A DNA stretch of 64,000 nt from Liopterus haemorrhoidalis. Taxonomy: Eukaryota > Arthropoda > Insecta > Coleoptera > Dytiscidae. Positions 21,233 through 30,740 of this stretch are shown here, piece after piece (position 1 is the first letter of the stretch; each line of letters begins with the position of its first letter). Under the pieces are notes generated by a model. The model saw only the letters and a program-made list of their open reading frames with translations. It was not told where the DNA came from and searched no databases. Made by a program: the position numbers and the translations under genes. The DNA is taken from positions 30,206,356 to 30,270,355 of the forward strand of contig OZ020624.1 of the NCBI GenBank assembly GCA_963971575.1. Direction: 5' to 3'.

Positions 21233-21622
21233 CAGTGTTGCAACCTCCTGAAAAGAAAATTCCCTTTGGGTGGTGCAAAAATTCCCCTTTTCTCAAGAAA
21301 ATTATCTTGCCTAAAGTGACCAGTTGTTTTACAATGGAAAAAAAGGTCTTCACCTCCCAAAATCCAAGTGACGAGCAAAAAAAAACGTCTTCACTTCTCT
21401 CAAAATCCAAATCGAGCAACAAAAAAAAGGTTCTCACCTCCCGAAATCCAAGTAACGAGCATAAAAAAGGTCCTCACTTCCAAATCTGAGTAGAGCCAAA
21501 AAAATAAAAAAACAATCTATCAGAAATGAAAAATTCCCTTTGTTTGGCGAAATTTCTCTTTTTCCCTCTAGACATTAAAAATTCCCTGAAAAAGGGTAAT
21601 TTCCTGTCAGGTGGCAACACTG
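21233..21622. mobile_element. 390-bp hAT MITE with 8-bp target duplication and internal minisatellite
   Basis: The ends are CAGTGTTGCAACC and, reverse-complemented, CAGTGTTGCCACC. The 8-bp repeat GGTGACAA lies at 21225-21232 and 21623-21630. The paralogous repeat copy carries the uninterrupted site once, as TTGTCACC at 37174-37181 on the opposite strand. The interior has three to four degenerate units of the form GGTCTTCACCTCCCAAAATCC...GAGCAAAAAAA, also found reversed in the hAT element at 49415. Confidence 0.92.
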
Positions 21623-22042
21623 GGTGACAACTTATTTGTGTAAATTTAAAATTGGTTCGAAATATTTAAAATATTTTGGTAAAAAATGATACATTCAATA
21701 GTTTGCACCTTTGAAATTGTATGTCATGTTGGTATTAAAACATAGTAAGAAATTTCATTTTCTTAAAATGTCATTCCATTTGACATATGTCATAAAGATA
21801 AATGATATCTTAGTTATAATGATCATAATCAGCAAATCTGAAGTAGGTTTTACAGCGTAAGGAATATTTTGAAATAACAAATTTACATTTAAAAGTCAGT
21901 ACTATAAAAGTAATCAAAATAACCAGATCTGGTTTGACCTTACAAAATGAACGCAATATATTAAAGCGGACAAACAATTAAATTTTACTGTGTAATAATT
22001 TCTCTGATTTATTTCAAACTGATTTGAGATATAGTGTAAGTA

Positions 22043-22165
22043 CGCTTTTTTCGTGTGTGCTTTTCCCGTGTACGCTTTTTTCCGTGTGTGTATTTTTTCA
22101 TGTGCGCTTTTTTCCGTATGCGTATTAATCCGTGTGCGTTTTTCCCGTGTGCGTATTTTTATATT
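22043..22165 (+). repeat. Minisatellite inside repeat X, short allele
   Basis: About seven half-units of 14-17 bp such as CGTGTGTGTATTTTTT and CGTGTGCGTTTTTC. The inverted paralog at 36287-36760 has roughly four times as many. Confidence 0.8.
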
Positions 22166-22562
22166 ATATATCAGTAATTGGAAAATTTATTTTAATCAAT
22201 ATATTTTAAATTTAACGTCTCAAATCATTTTTAGTTTTAAAATTATAAATGTAATGCAATGAGTGAAAATGAATCGTTTTCCCATTTTAAAAAGTTAAAA
22301 AATAATTCGGAATAATACTCATTATTTGTCCAGTTTTTAAGAATGGGCGAAGAGTTGATTCAATTTGAATTGGATGAAGGCGTATGGCTAGAGAATGAAA
22401 TCTGAGGTGTCGATCAAGTTCCACATTATGGTAATGATGTGTTAGCCAACACAGTTAGCAACGGGTGCACTAGTTGTAAAATAATCGGTACAGCACTCAA
22501 CAGACGTAAAGGATTTGAGTAAGGTAATCCCAAAGACAATAAGAGAGACATGTTTCGAAAAT

Positions 22563-22630
22563 ATAAAATTATAAGTATATACATATATGTTTGTGTATAT
22601 ATGTATATGTCTGTCTGTGTGTGTGTATAT
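22563..22630 (+). repeat. (TATG)n/(TG)n microsatellite
   Basis: Alternating purine-pyrimidine tract with TATATG and TCTGTCTGTGTGTGTG units. Short frames read across it are artefacts. Confidence 0.75.
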
Positions 22631-23092
22631 AACCAACTCTGCAACATGTTGACATAAAAATCCCTAAGGATTTCTTCCCGACCATTGCGAGGATCTCAAT
22701 AAACAAAATTCTTTTCCCACTGGTACTTTTACTGCTGTTCAACCCCATTTTCGGATTTTCCGAACACTTTTCCAGCACTAAATTATACTCAATGAATAAA
22801 TGAAAACAGTAGCGTGAAACACACAAACGATATGATGACTTGTTTCTTGCACTATTGATTTGGGAAAAAGGGTTGGAAAACTGTTTTCACACTGAATGGA
22901 AAAGATTTGATGGGTATCAAACAATACAACGAGAAAATATTTTATATTTTACGTCTGAACGTTTATTTTATACAAATAAAAACGTATCGATATAATATAC
23001 CGCGTGTAACACGAAATTTGTACCATAATTATTTAACATGAGAATTATTATATAAAATTAATAAATAAATAAAGCACCTGGTTAGTTTCACA
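22631..23092. other. No gene recognised
   Basis: Non-coding sequence between the microsatellite and a perfect hairpin. Minus-strand frames covering 22569-22826 are chance frames across the repeats. Confidence 0.35.
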
Positions 23093-23135
23093 AATATAAG
23101 TTTAATGTTACATAGATTAACATTAAACTTATATT
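23093..23135. repeat. Perfect 18-bp inverted repeat
   Basis: AATATAAGTTTAATGTTA (23093-23110) and its exact reverse complement (23118-23135) are separated by CATAGAT. It lies about 70 bp upstream of a mariner left end and is not part of any element I recognise. Confidence 0.8.
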
Positions 23136-23208
23136 ATTATTACGTATTTCGAAAGTAACGCCATCTACAGGAGTTCAAATTACAAACTAAACTTACTTTT
23201 AGCAGATA

Positions 23209-24132
23209 TCAGGTCGTCAAGGATGAAATTTGTTGTTAATAATATTGCCAACTTCAACAGCTTATTATTTGACATTACATTACTATTTTACCGTTGTGTT
23301 TTTTTTTTTTTTTTTTCTGGAAATTTACACATCTCGTCTGTTTAAAGAAATCATTGTATGCTCTAAAAAATTTCAAAAACTTTTTTTTTAAATTAATTTT
23401 GTTGAAATTGGAACGGTCGGAATTCGCACTATTATCAAGTATGAGTTCTTACATGGAACTATGGCATCGCAGACCGCGCGAAACTTTAATAGTGTATTCG
23501 CAGCAGACAATATCAAATTGGTTCGCCAAATTTCGTACAGGTAACTTAAAAACCAAACAAAAAAAAACCTGGCTCATAGATCACAGAAGAAATATACTGC
23601 AACCAACTGGACGAAATGCCGACCGGCGTAGCGTAGTGGTAACACATGTGCTCTGCGTTGCGAAGGTCTCGGGTTCGAATCCCGTTAAGGCATGGAAATT
23701 TTCTCACATAAAAATCGTCCTGGCTAATTGCCACAGTAGCAAAGGCCATTAAATTAAAAAAAAAAAAAAAAAAAAAACTGGACGAAATGATGCAAAAACT
23801 TAACGAAAAACAGCCTAGATTGGCCAACAGATCGACTCCTATCTTATTGCATGATAACGCTAGACAACACACTGCACAAATGACTATGACAAAACTACAG
23901 GAATTGGAGTTTTCAGAATTTCATCATCCTCCGTACTCACCAGACCTAGCCCCCACTGACTACCACTTCTTCCGCAACTTGTACAACTTTTTAATAGGAA
24001 AATAGTTTAATTCCGACAATGCTGTAAAACTGGCCTTCCAGGAATTCATTGACTCTCCTCCGCCAGGGTTTTATATCGCCTAGATTGCCAACAGACCGAC
24101 TCCTATCTTATTGCATGATAACGCTAGACCGC
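23209..24132 (+). pseudogene. Mariner family B, copy 2: transposase relic with SINE insertion
   Basis: The left end is TCAGGTCGTCAAGGATGAAA preceded by TA. The transposase has TISNWFAKFRTGNLK (DNA-binding region), then LHDNARQHTAQM (second catalytic Asp) and PPYSPDLAPTDYHFF (third). The first Asp region is deleted. A tRNA-derived SINE interrupts it at 23619. At 24083-24132 a 50-bp piece of the HDNA region is repeated out of order, so the 3' part is rearranged and the right terminus is missing. Confidence 0.85.
23619..23777 (+). mobile_element. tRNA-derived SINE with 13-bp target duplication
   Basis: The RNA polymerase III A box TAGCGTAGTGG (23629-23639) and B box GGTTCGAATCC (23672-23682) match the consensus and are spaced as in a tRNA. 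The element ends in a poly(A) run of about 20. The direct repeat ACTGGACGAAATG flanks it (23606-23618 and 23778-23790). The related mariner copy at 6604-6640 has this site uninterrupted. The tRNA-unrelated body is only about 70 bp, so it is a short SINE. Confidence 0.93.
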
Positions 24133-24594
24133 GAAATATTTGTCGTTTAATAGATCAAGATGGAGGATTTCTATGAGTGAAAGAACTTGATTGATAGTGT
24201 TCAAAAAGAAAGATCCTCCTTTTGGAACTTCTTACTTAGGTTTGAATAACTTTTATTGTACTTTTTGTAATGTAGTTTTACTAATTCATTTCCAACTTTA
24301 TGGTCCAACAAAGGGGTAGTAAATACTTTTTTATGATCTCAAACAATGGTCATAAGAGAAAACACAAAGACTAAAACAGAGTCGTACTTAAAAAGTTTAT
24401 TTAATTACGAAAAATCGTGATTCACAAACAAGGCAATCATGCCATGGAATTTTAGTATGCAAGACGTCCCAACCAAGAATTTCACGATAGTTATATAGTA
24501 AGTAATCTAAATATGAAGAAAAGTCAGTAATTAAGTCACAAAATGTTATTAAAAAAATACTCAAAGGAATACTTAGCTGGAAACAAGTTTTACT
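24133..24594. other. No gene recognised
   Basis: AT-rich spacer. Its right part may be the 3' UTR of the minus-strand mariner fragment that ends at 24595. No terminal repeat was found. Confidence 0.35.
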
Positions 24595-24840
24595 TTTCAA
24601 CAAAATCACCACCAACATTTATGCACTCATCCCATCGCTTTATCAATGCCCCAATGCCTGCTGTATAAAAGTCTTTGGGCTGCAGTCTCAGTCAAATGCG
24701 TATCTCTCGTTCAACATCGTTATCACCCGCGAAACATTTGCCGTTAAGATGCTAATTTATAGACCAAACCATGAGAACATCCTATTGTAGTTGCTATGCT
24801 GTTTATTGTAACCCACCTGTTAGTTCGAACCATCTCGTCC
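24595..24840 (-). pseudogene. Mariner-type transposase fragment: helix-turn-helix joined to C-terminus
   Basis: Minus strand. DEMVRTNRWVTINSIATTIG and CSHGLVYKLA (24835-24744) match the second helix-turn-helix of mariner transposases. After a deletion, the C-terminal end appears as LQPKDFYTAG and KRWDECINVGGDFVEK, ending at a stop near 24598. All three catalytic Asp blocks are absent. Confidence 0.7.
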
Positions 24841-24848
24841 ACCCACCG

Positions 24849-25075
24849 TCGCTTAGAGCCGGCTCTTGCATTATATGAACTGGAAACATGTTTCTGAGAC
24901 ACAGGTCGGTCAGTTGTCGGTCGGTCAGTCGTTCGTTCGTAGGTAGAACATCGCTTAGAGCCGGCTCTTGTATTATATGAAATGGAAACATGTTTCCAAG
25001 ACACAAGTCGGTCAGTTGTCGGTCGGTCGGTCATTCGTTCGTAGGTAGAACTTCGCTTAGCCCCGGCTCTTATCT
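24849..25075. repeat. Tandem repeat, 102-bp unit, about 2.2 copies
   Basis: TCGCTTAGAGCCGGCTCTTG starts units at 24849 and 24951, and a third partial unit starts at 25053. Each unit contains the palindrome GAGCCGGCTC, GGAAACATGTTTC and a GTCGGTCGGTCAGTCGTTCG segment. Open frames through it on the minus strand exist only because of the repeat. Confidence 0.88.
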
Positions 25076-25416
25076 AACATTTTTGAAACAAACAATTCAC
25101 TTTATGTAGCTACTGCATTTTAAACCAGATGTGTTAAGTTTATGGCGATTTTTATTGCCCTTATAAATCGGACATCTGTGATTTGGGCAATATTTTTAAT
25201 ATTTTTATATAGTATGGTTGTAAGAAAATACAGACTAAGCCTATTAGTTTCAAATAAACTGCCCTACAAATTGATGACAAAATACACTTTATGATAATAC
25301 ATTACAAGCCGAGTTCTCGCGAAGTTCAACATGACATCGATCCAGATCCGGATCACTCCGGTCACTGCTCACAATCGCCCAACCAATCGTATCCTTGAAA
25401 CTATACAGTGAGCCGT

Positions 25417-25511
25417 GAGCCGGCTCATTTCAATTTGGTGAACCGTGTCACTCCGGTCAGTGTACTGAGCCGGCTCAGTGAGCCGGTCCGTTCATGAACG
25501 ACTCATCTCTA
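25417..25511. repeat. GAGCCGGCTC palindromes and a hAT-like terminus
   Basis: Two further exact GAGCCGGCTC palindromes (25417-25426, 25467-25476) are followed by CCGTTCATGAACGACTCATC at 25488-25507, then TCTA. Read inward from the right this is TAGAGATGAGTCGTTCATG, a form I associate with hAT terminal repeats in insects. No left partner was found, so this may be a truncated element that also supplied the 102-bp tandem unit. Confidence 0.45.
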
Positions 25512-26872
25512 TTTGTGACCCAATTACTGACTTCTCCTCATAATAATCTTTAACCCGATATACCCGGAGAATATCTCTTGGCCTTTATTTTGCGCTGTGG
25601 ATTGCCATAATAAATGGAGAGTTAATAATACCTAGAATTTTTGTTGTTGGGCTTAATTTATTAATTCTTGTAATATTTTCAGGTTATATGTGTCTTATTG
25701 TTTTATTGAAAAGTAAAATATTTCCAATTTCCCGGAAAATGTATGTTTTCTCCGCCGTTGTCGCGTCTCCTGTACATTGTACTCGAGGGTATCACCGGTT
25801 GGTGCTGGTAGAAAGTTTGAAGTCCCGAGCAAACTCGTGGAATTATCTTAGCCGGGGTTTGTTGTCCTCTGCGTCTAGAGACATGTTCCCATACACCAGG
25901 GTCTTGTACTACCATACTCCTATCAATTTACGACCTACATAACTATTGATCTCACAAAATTTTGAGTAAAAAAATAAATAAATTTTGACATCTAATTTGC
26001 AAAAAGCAATCATCTTAGCTAAATGAGAGTAAAATGAATTTTTAAATTAGTATTTTATCAATTTATTCTTACTATTCTATATTTTTATTTATGAAGATTT
26101 TATTCATTTTGTATTTATTTTAACACAACAAACAATACGAATTTGGGATGATGTATGACCTGATACTTATGCGCACAGACACGAAAGAATTTCCGTCAAA
26201 TTTGGGAATGGATTTAATTTAATTCTTTTTGAGTAATGGTGGTGTCACTCCAGGCTTTTTAAAATGAAATAACCAGAAATATAAATGTGTATTAATAAAA
26301 ACAAAGTTTTCAAAACTTTATTATAATATCTCACACCAAAAGGAAATTCTACATTTGTCATATCAGAAAAATTGTTTAAATTGACACACATTTAAAGGGT
26401 TTCGTAGAATCTAGTTATGGTTCCTCTAACTTTCCTGAAAAAGTCATAAAGAACGAGAAATTGTTTTATTTTATATGAGACATTTAATTAAAATACATAA
26501 ACCAGGTGTAAATTGATTAAAAAGATGTGAGGGTTGTGGACAGAACCCGGCTGTGACGTTTAAGAACTTACACAGATATATTTGTGAAAGATTTTATTCT
26601 TGATCGGCCTATGGTAAATGAAGTAAACTATGTACTATGTGCTAGTACACAAGAATCATTTATGTTACGTGTGATTACTACATCAACGCAAGTGTTACCG
26701 AATGACTTGTGCGCGTTTTGAAGGCTTTTAAACCGGCGTTGCATGTACTCAGCGATTTGTTTTGCGAGTCAAAGTTTAAGTCACTGCAGAGCATGATTGG
26801 CGTCTCGGTTTCAGACGTAGTGCCGAGAGTATCTTCTTGTTGGAATCCGAGTATTTAAAACAAAATATTTGA
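25512..26872. other. No gene recognised
   Basis: The frames at 25688-25942 (plus) and 25703-25915 (minus) overlap and contain no known motif. The rest is AT-rich non-coding sequence. Confidence 0.35.
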
Positions 26873-27387
26873 GCTGAGTTTTAGACAAGTCCAGGTGGAT
26901 GTAGGTTTCCGAGTATAAACCGAGTATAATACAAAACTAAAACAAAACTTAACTAATTCAACACCCTATTACAGAACACTATAACACATCACAAACACAA
27001 TATAACACTTTTATGGGTACCAAATCATAAAGGCATCGAAGGCAACGAAGATATGCTGAATTTTAGAAACGTCAGGTGGATGTAGAATGCCGAGTATAAT
27101 ACAAAACGAAAACAACATTTAACTAATTTAACACCCTAGTACACAACAATATAACACATCACAAACACAATATAATACTTTTATGGGTACCAAATCATAA
27201 AGGCAACGAAGATATGCTGAGTTTTAGATACGTCAGGTAATGGATGTAGGATGCCAAGTATAATACAAAACGAAAACAACACTTAACTAATTCAACACCC
27301 TATTACACAACACTATAACACATCCCAAACTCAATATAACACTTTTATGGGTACCAAATCATAAAGGCATCGAAGGCAACGAAGATA
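26873..27387 (+). repeat. Tandem repeat of about 160-185 bp, three units, derived from a LINE RNase H
   Basis: Units start near 26873, 27058 and 27217. Each encodes, in the plus frame, a stretch ending LLWVPNHKGIEGNED or its degraded form, the last conserved block of a LINE RNase H domain ('WVP.H.GI.GNE.AD'). The third unit is cut by the mariner at 27390. So part of a LINE, rather than neutral DNA, has been amplified in tandem. Confidence 0.8.
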
Positions 27388-27389
27388 TA

Positions 27390-28272
27390 CGAGGTCTGTT
27401 CAAAAAGTATCGCGAATTTTGTGTTTTTTCGAAAATAATTTATTTATTCATGAATATCGATTTTGTCTCCTTCAAAGTAATCCCCACCAGATATTATACA
27501 CTTGTGCCAACGTTTTTTCCAATCCTCGAAGCACTTGAAAAAATCATTTTTTGTGATCTTGTTCAGCTCCTCCTTCGATGCCGTTTTTATCTCCTCACTC
27601 GTAGCGTAGCGTCGTCCTTTTATGGGCCTCTTCAGTTTCGGGAACAAGAAAAAGTCACAGGGGGCCAGATCTGGGGAATACGGTGGCTGCGGAATTATTA
27701 GTATGTTGTTTTTGGCCAAAAATTCGCGCATAAGCAACGATGTGTGGGCAGAATCGAATGGCACGAGTTAATCGATATGTTAAGGTCCTCAGTAACTTCT
27801 CTAACGGTGATTCGACGGTGATAACGACGATTGGCTAATACTATTTTCTTCACTTCATCAATGTTTTCGTCTGTTGTTGACGTGCTCGGGTGTCCGGCAC
27901 GCTCTTCGTCGTTCACATTTTCTCGGCCCTCTGAGAACATTTTGTACCACCGATAAACGTTGCTTCGGTCCAAGGTAGCTTCACCATATGCCACAGTCAA
28001 CATTCGGAATGCGTACGCGCACTTAATTTTGTTCTTCACACAAAATTTGATACAGATTCTTTGATCCATTTTTTGGTATTCGTAAAAATCGAAGACGAGC
28101 CAAAGCACGTTCAAGCAAAGCAAATGTGAAAATTAACTGAACAATCAAAATGGCCGAAATTGTCGGCATAAGTGAGAGACATGAGTACGAACATAACGCC
28201 GTAAAAAAATCGAAAATCGAATATACGTAACCCGCGGAAATTCAAAATTCGCGATACTTTTTGAACAGACCG
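27390..28272 (-). mobile_element. Mariner element, family D, copy 1 (internally deleted)
   Basis: Inverted ends CGAGGTCTGTTCAAAAAGT and, from the other side, CGGTCTGTTCAAAAAGT, continuing ATCGCGAATTT. TA flanks both (27388-27389, 28273-28274). Length 883 bp, against about 1.3 kb for an intact mariner. A second copy with a different deletion is at 42982. Confidence 0.93.
27444..28066 (-). pseudogene. Mariner transposase with internal deletion (family D, copy 1)
   Basis: Minus strand. The N-terminal DNA-binding half (MDQRICIKFCVKNKI, TLDRSNVYRWYKMFSEG, RRITVREVTEDLNIS) is joined after CHSI directly to the region just past the second catalytic Asp (HTSLLMREFLAKNN), so the first Asp block is lost. 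The C-terminal half is intact with PQPPYSPDLAPCDFFLFPKL and ends KCIISGGDYFEGDKIDIHE. A short extra duplication in the helix-turn-helix gives RRYHRRIT. Two frames are needed. Confidence 0.9.
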
Positions 28273-28274
28273 TA

Positions 28275-29790
28275 CTTTTTGTACATAACTACATAAACAA
28301 CACCACACCTACACAATCATTTCGCAGCATTCACAAGAAATACAACAAGCCAAATGGACATAAAAGAAAAATAACAAGTTAAGATCCATCATTGATCTAC
28401 ATATCTGGAATTTAATATGATTAGATGCAAACCATCATCACCAAGCTATGAAGAGGGTATACCATACTAACCCACAACCATCTAGGTTCTACAGAAAGAT
28501 AACGCGAAGATCTGAGTGGATTGCTGTGAAATCACCATAGAACACCACCTAGCAGAATACCGAATATATACAGATTTGAGAGTCGAACACAACATAATGC
28601 ATTGCCTCAAGAAGATTAATCATACGTCTGTTAACGATGTGGTCAGAAATACAGAACAGGAAATGGTGAAAGTTAAACATTGGTTCATTTCCCGACTTTC
28701 CCTTAATAATAATAAAACCCAACAAATTATTTTTTCACTTAACCGCAATATTGATATTAATATTCAGTTCTAGGGGCCAATCAAATTTCTTGGGATTATA
28801 TCGATAGTCAACTTAGCTGGCATGATCACATATTTGGCAAAGATTCTTAGAAAGGTTATCTATGGGTTCATCAGGTTGAAAACGTCTGTGTCTTTTGATA
28901 TTCTGCGTATGTTCTATTTTGCTGCTTTTCAGTCGCGCTTAACTTACGGCATAAAGTTCTTCTGTCAACACAATATTCTTACTCCAAAAACGTGCTGTCA
29001 GAATCCTGAATAATGTTCCTAACAGGCACCACTGCCGAGAGCTCTTTAAGAAATACAGCATTTTGTCTTTCTATAGTTTATTTGTTTATGTTTGTATGGT
29101 ATACGTTAAAGAAAACCCGAACAAATTTGTAACCGTATCCTCTAGACATGTTTACAATGTTCGCTTTGCTGGCAACATCAGACTACCAAGACTTAGATTG
29201 TTTAAATCTAGGAATGGTATTTTTTTTTCAGCCACTTTCTTTAACTATCTACCAGCTCTTTAAAAAATTTGTCAATTAGATTATTTAAGTTCAAGCTTAA
29301 AAAAATTCTTCATGATCACATAAACTATTTGCCAAAGGTTCTTAAAAGGGTTATCTATGCGTTCATCAGGCTGAAAACATCTGTGTCTTTTGATATGCTG
29401 CGTATGTTTTATTTTGCTGCTTTTCACTTACGGCATAATTTACTGGGGTATAGGTATGTCTGTCAACACAATTTTCTTACTCCAAAAACGTGTAAGAATC
29501 CTGAATAATGTTCCTAACAGGCACCACTACCGAGAGCTCTTTAAAAAATGCATCATCAAACATCGGGAACGTGGAGAGATCACATTAGAGTGGAGAGATT
29601 ATGTGTCAAATTCGTTTAATACTCTTCGGATCCATCGCCAAGTGACTCAATCTTCGGCATCTCTAAAAGCTGTCACGAGACCCATCCCTGTGAGACTGGG
29701 TAAAAGATCCATCCATCGAGTAGATGATCTACTACGGCGGCGCTTTCTTTTTGATTTCTTCTGTACGATAAATCCAAATTAAGGTGCCAG
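28275..29790 (+). pseudogene. LINE C-terminal half with a 490-bp internal tandem duplication
   Basis: From about 28510 the plus strand carries WFISRLSLNNNKTQQIIFS and then the thumb region (VIYGFIRLKTSVSFD, MFYFAAFQSRLTYGI). The C-terminal part contains YSLFVYVCMVYVKENPNKF, RHVYNVRF and FFNYLPAL. At about 29311 the sequence jumps back: HDHINYLPKVLKRVIYAFIR repeats the block that begins at 28821, giving a 490-bp tandem unit. After 29560 the second unit diverges into unrecognised sequence with an open frame to 29782. Many stops. 28275-28510 is unassigned. Confidence 0.72.
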
Positions 29791-29791
29791 G

Positions 29792-29985
29792 TTACATGCC
29801 CCAAAAAATTATTCGTGCAGAGGTTGGGCTTGAAGGATGCTGGGTAGGATTAATTTCTCCAAGAACTAATATGTTTGTATTCTTATCTGTCCATGGTATT
29901 CGTAACATGGGACGCCAACACCACATTTCAAATGTGTCTATGTGACGACTATCTGCTTTACTGACGCTAAAAACCTTCAAGTTGA
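29792..29985 (-). pseudogene. RTE-like LINE C-terminal fragment
   Basis: A 62-codon minus-strand frame with SKADSRHIDTFEMWCWRPML and RIPWTDKNTNILVLGEIN, which matches the block 'DAFEMWCWRR.LRI.WT..RTN..VL.E' common in RTE-like endonuclease-reverse transcriptases of animals. No upstream domain is attached. Confidence 0.8.
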
Positions 29986-30738
29986 AGCGTCTATTGTGAT
30001 CAATTACATAGCATCTATCTAATTATTAATTATGTTATAAAATTTCGCAAGCATAGTTTTTATCCATGTTGTTCATTTAATTAAAAACTCACAAAAGTGT
30101 AAAAACAATTTGTTGATGCAGTTTAATTATTATTTTTTAATTCGTTACTCTTTATGATTATTTTCAAATAGAGATATATATTTGTACAGACAGTGCGTAC
30201 TCTTAAGAGTTTATTTAGAAGTTAAAATATATGTAAATATGTAAGTGAATGTGTCATATGTTGCTCCAGAATTTCTAAAGTAAATATTTGAATTGATCCA
30301 TGTTTTAACTAGGTAGAATTCCAGCATCTGCCCGTGAAATTGACACATTATATTCTTTATTTGCTTAGGTAACAGAACCATTAAAGGGCGAGCTAGAATT
30401 TCGGTGTGTTTACGCGTTCTGTGCTATCGCATTTCGCCTCACTGCTCATCTACCGAGTACACCGAACGTCTGGATATAGTAATTAATTACTACGTCACTA
30501 CCTTAACACCTTCAAAGGAGTTAATTTTAATAAGACTAACTCCTGAGCGATCACTAACCGACAGCTTTTATTTGACGTATTAATTAACACAACAGGGTAC
30601 TGATAAAGTTCATTCATACAAATTTGATAGAATTTACATCAGATAAAGTTTGCAACAACATTAGAGTTTTATGGAAGAACCTCAACTCTGACGGTTCGGT
30701 ACTAACGTGCTACGGATATCTTACAAAAGAGTGTAGCG
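29986..30738. other. No gene recognised
   Basis: AT-rich spacer. No frame longer than chance, no terminal repeat and no tRNA-like signal seen. Confidence 0.35.
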
Positions 30739-30740
30739 TA

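Larger units (their letters stand above)
21087..22490 (+). repeat. Unassigned interspersed repeat X, copy 1
   Basis: Apart from a hAT insertion, this segment matches the reverse complement of 35920-37345 from TTATTTCTACGATTAACG at one end to GGGTGCACTAG at the other. Shared landmarks are GGCCGAGTTTGGTCATTC, CATATGTCATAAAGATAAAT, CCAGATCTGG and the GTGTGCG/TTTTTT minisatellite. No terminal inverted repeats were found. The shared end CACTAG followed by T is compatible with a Helitron 3' terminus (CTAG|T), but no clear hairpin was found. No protein is encoded. Confidence 0.75.

Noticed and set aside
24744..25034. Minus-strand frame with repeated TDRPTTDR segments, superficially a repeat protein
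   Set aside because: Read-through of a 102-bp tandem DNA repeat; only its last 30 residues are real transposase sequence.
25688..25942. Overlapping open frames on both strands as a possible host exon
   Set aside because: Neither frame contains a recognisable domain and both are within chance length for the local base composition.
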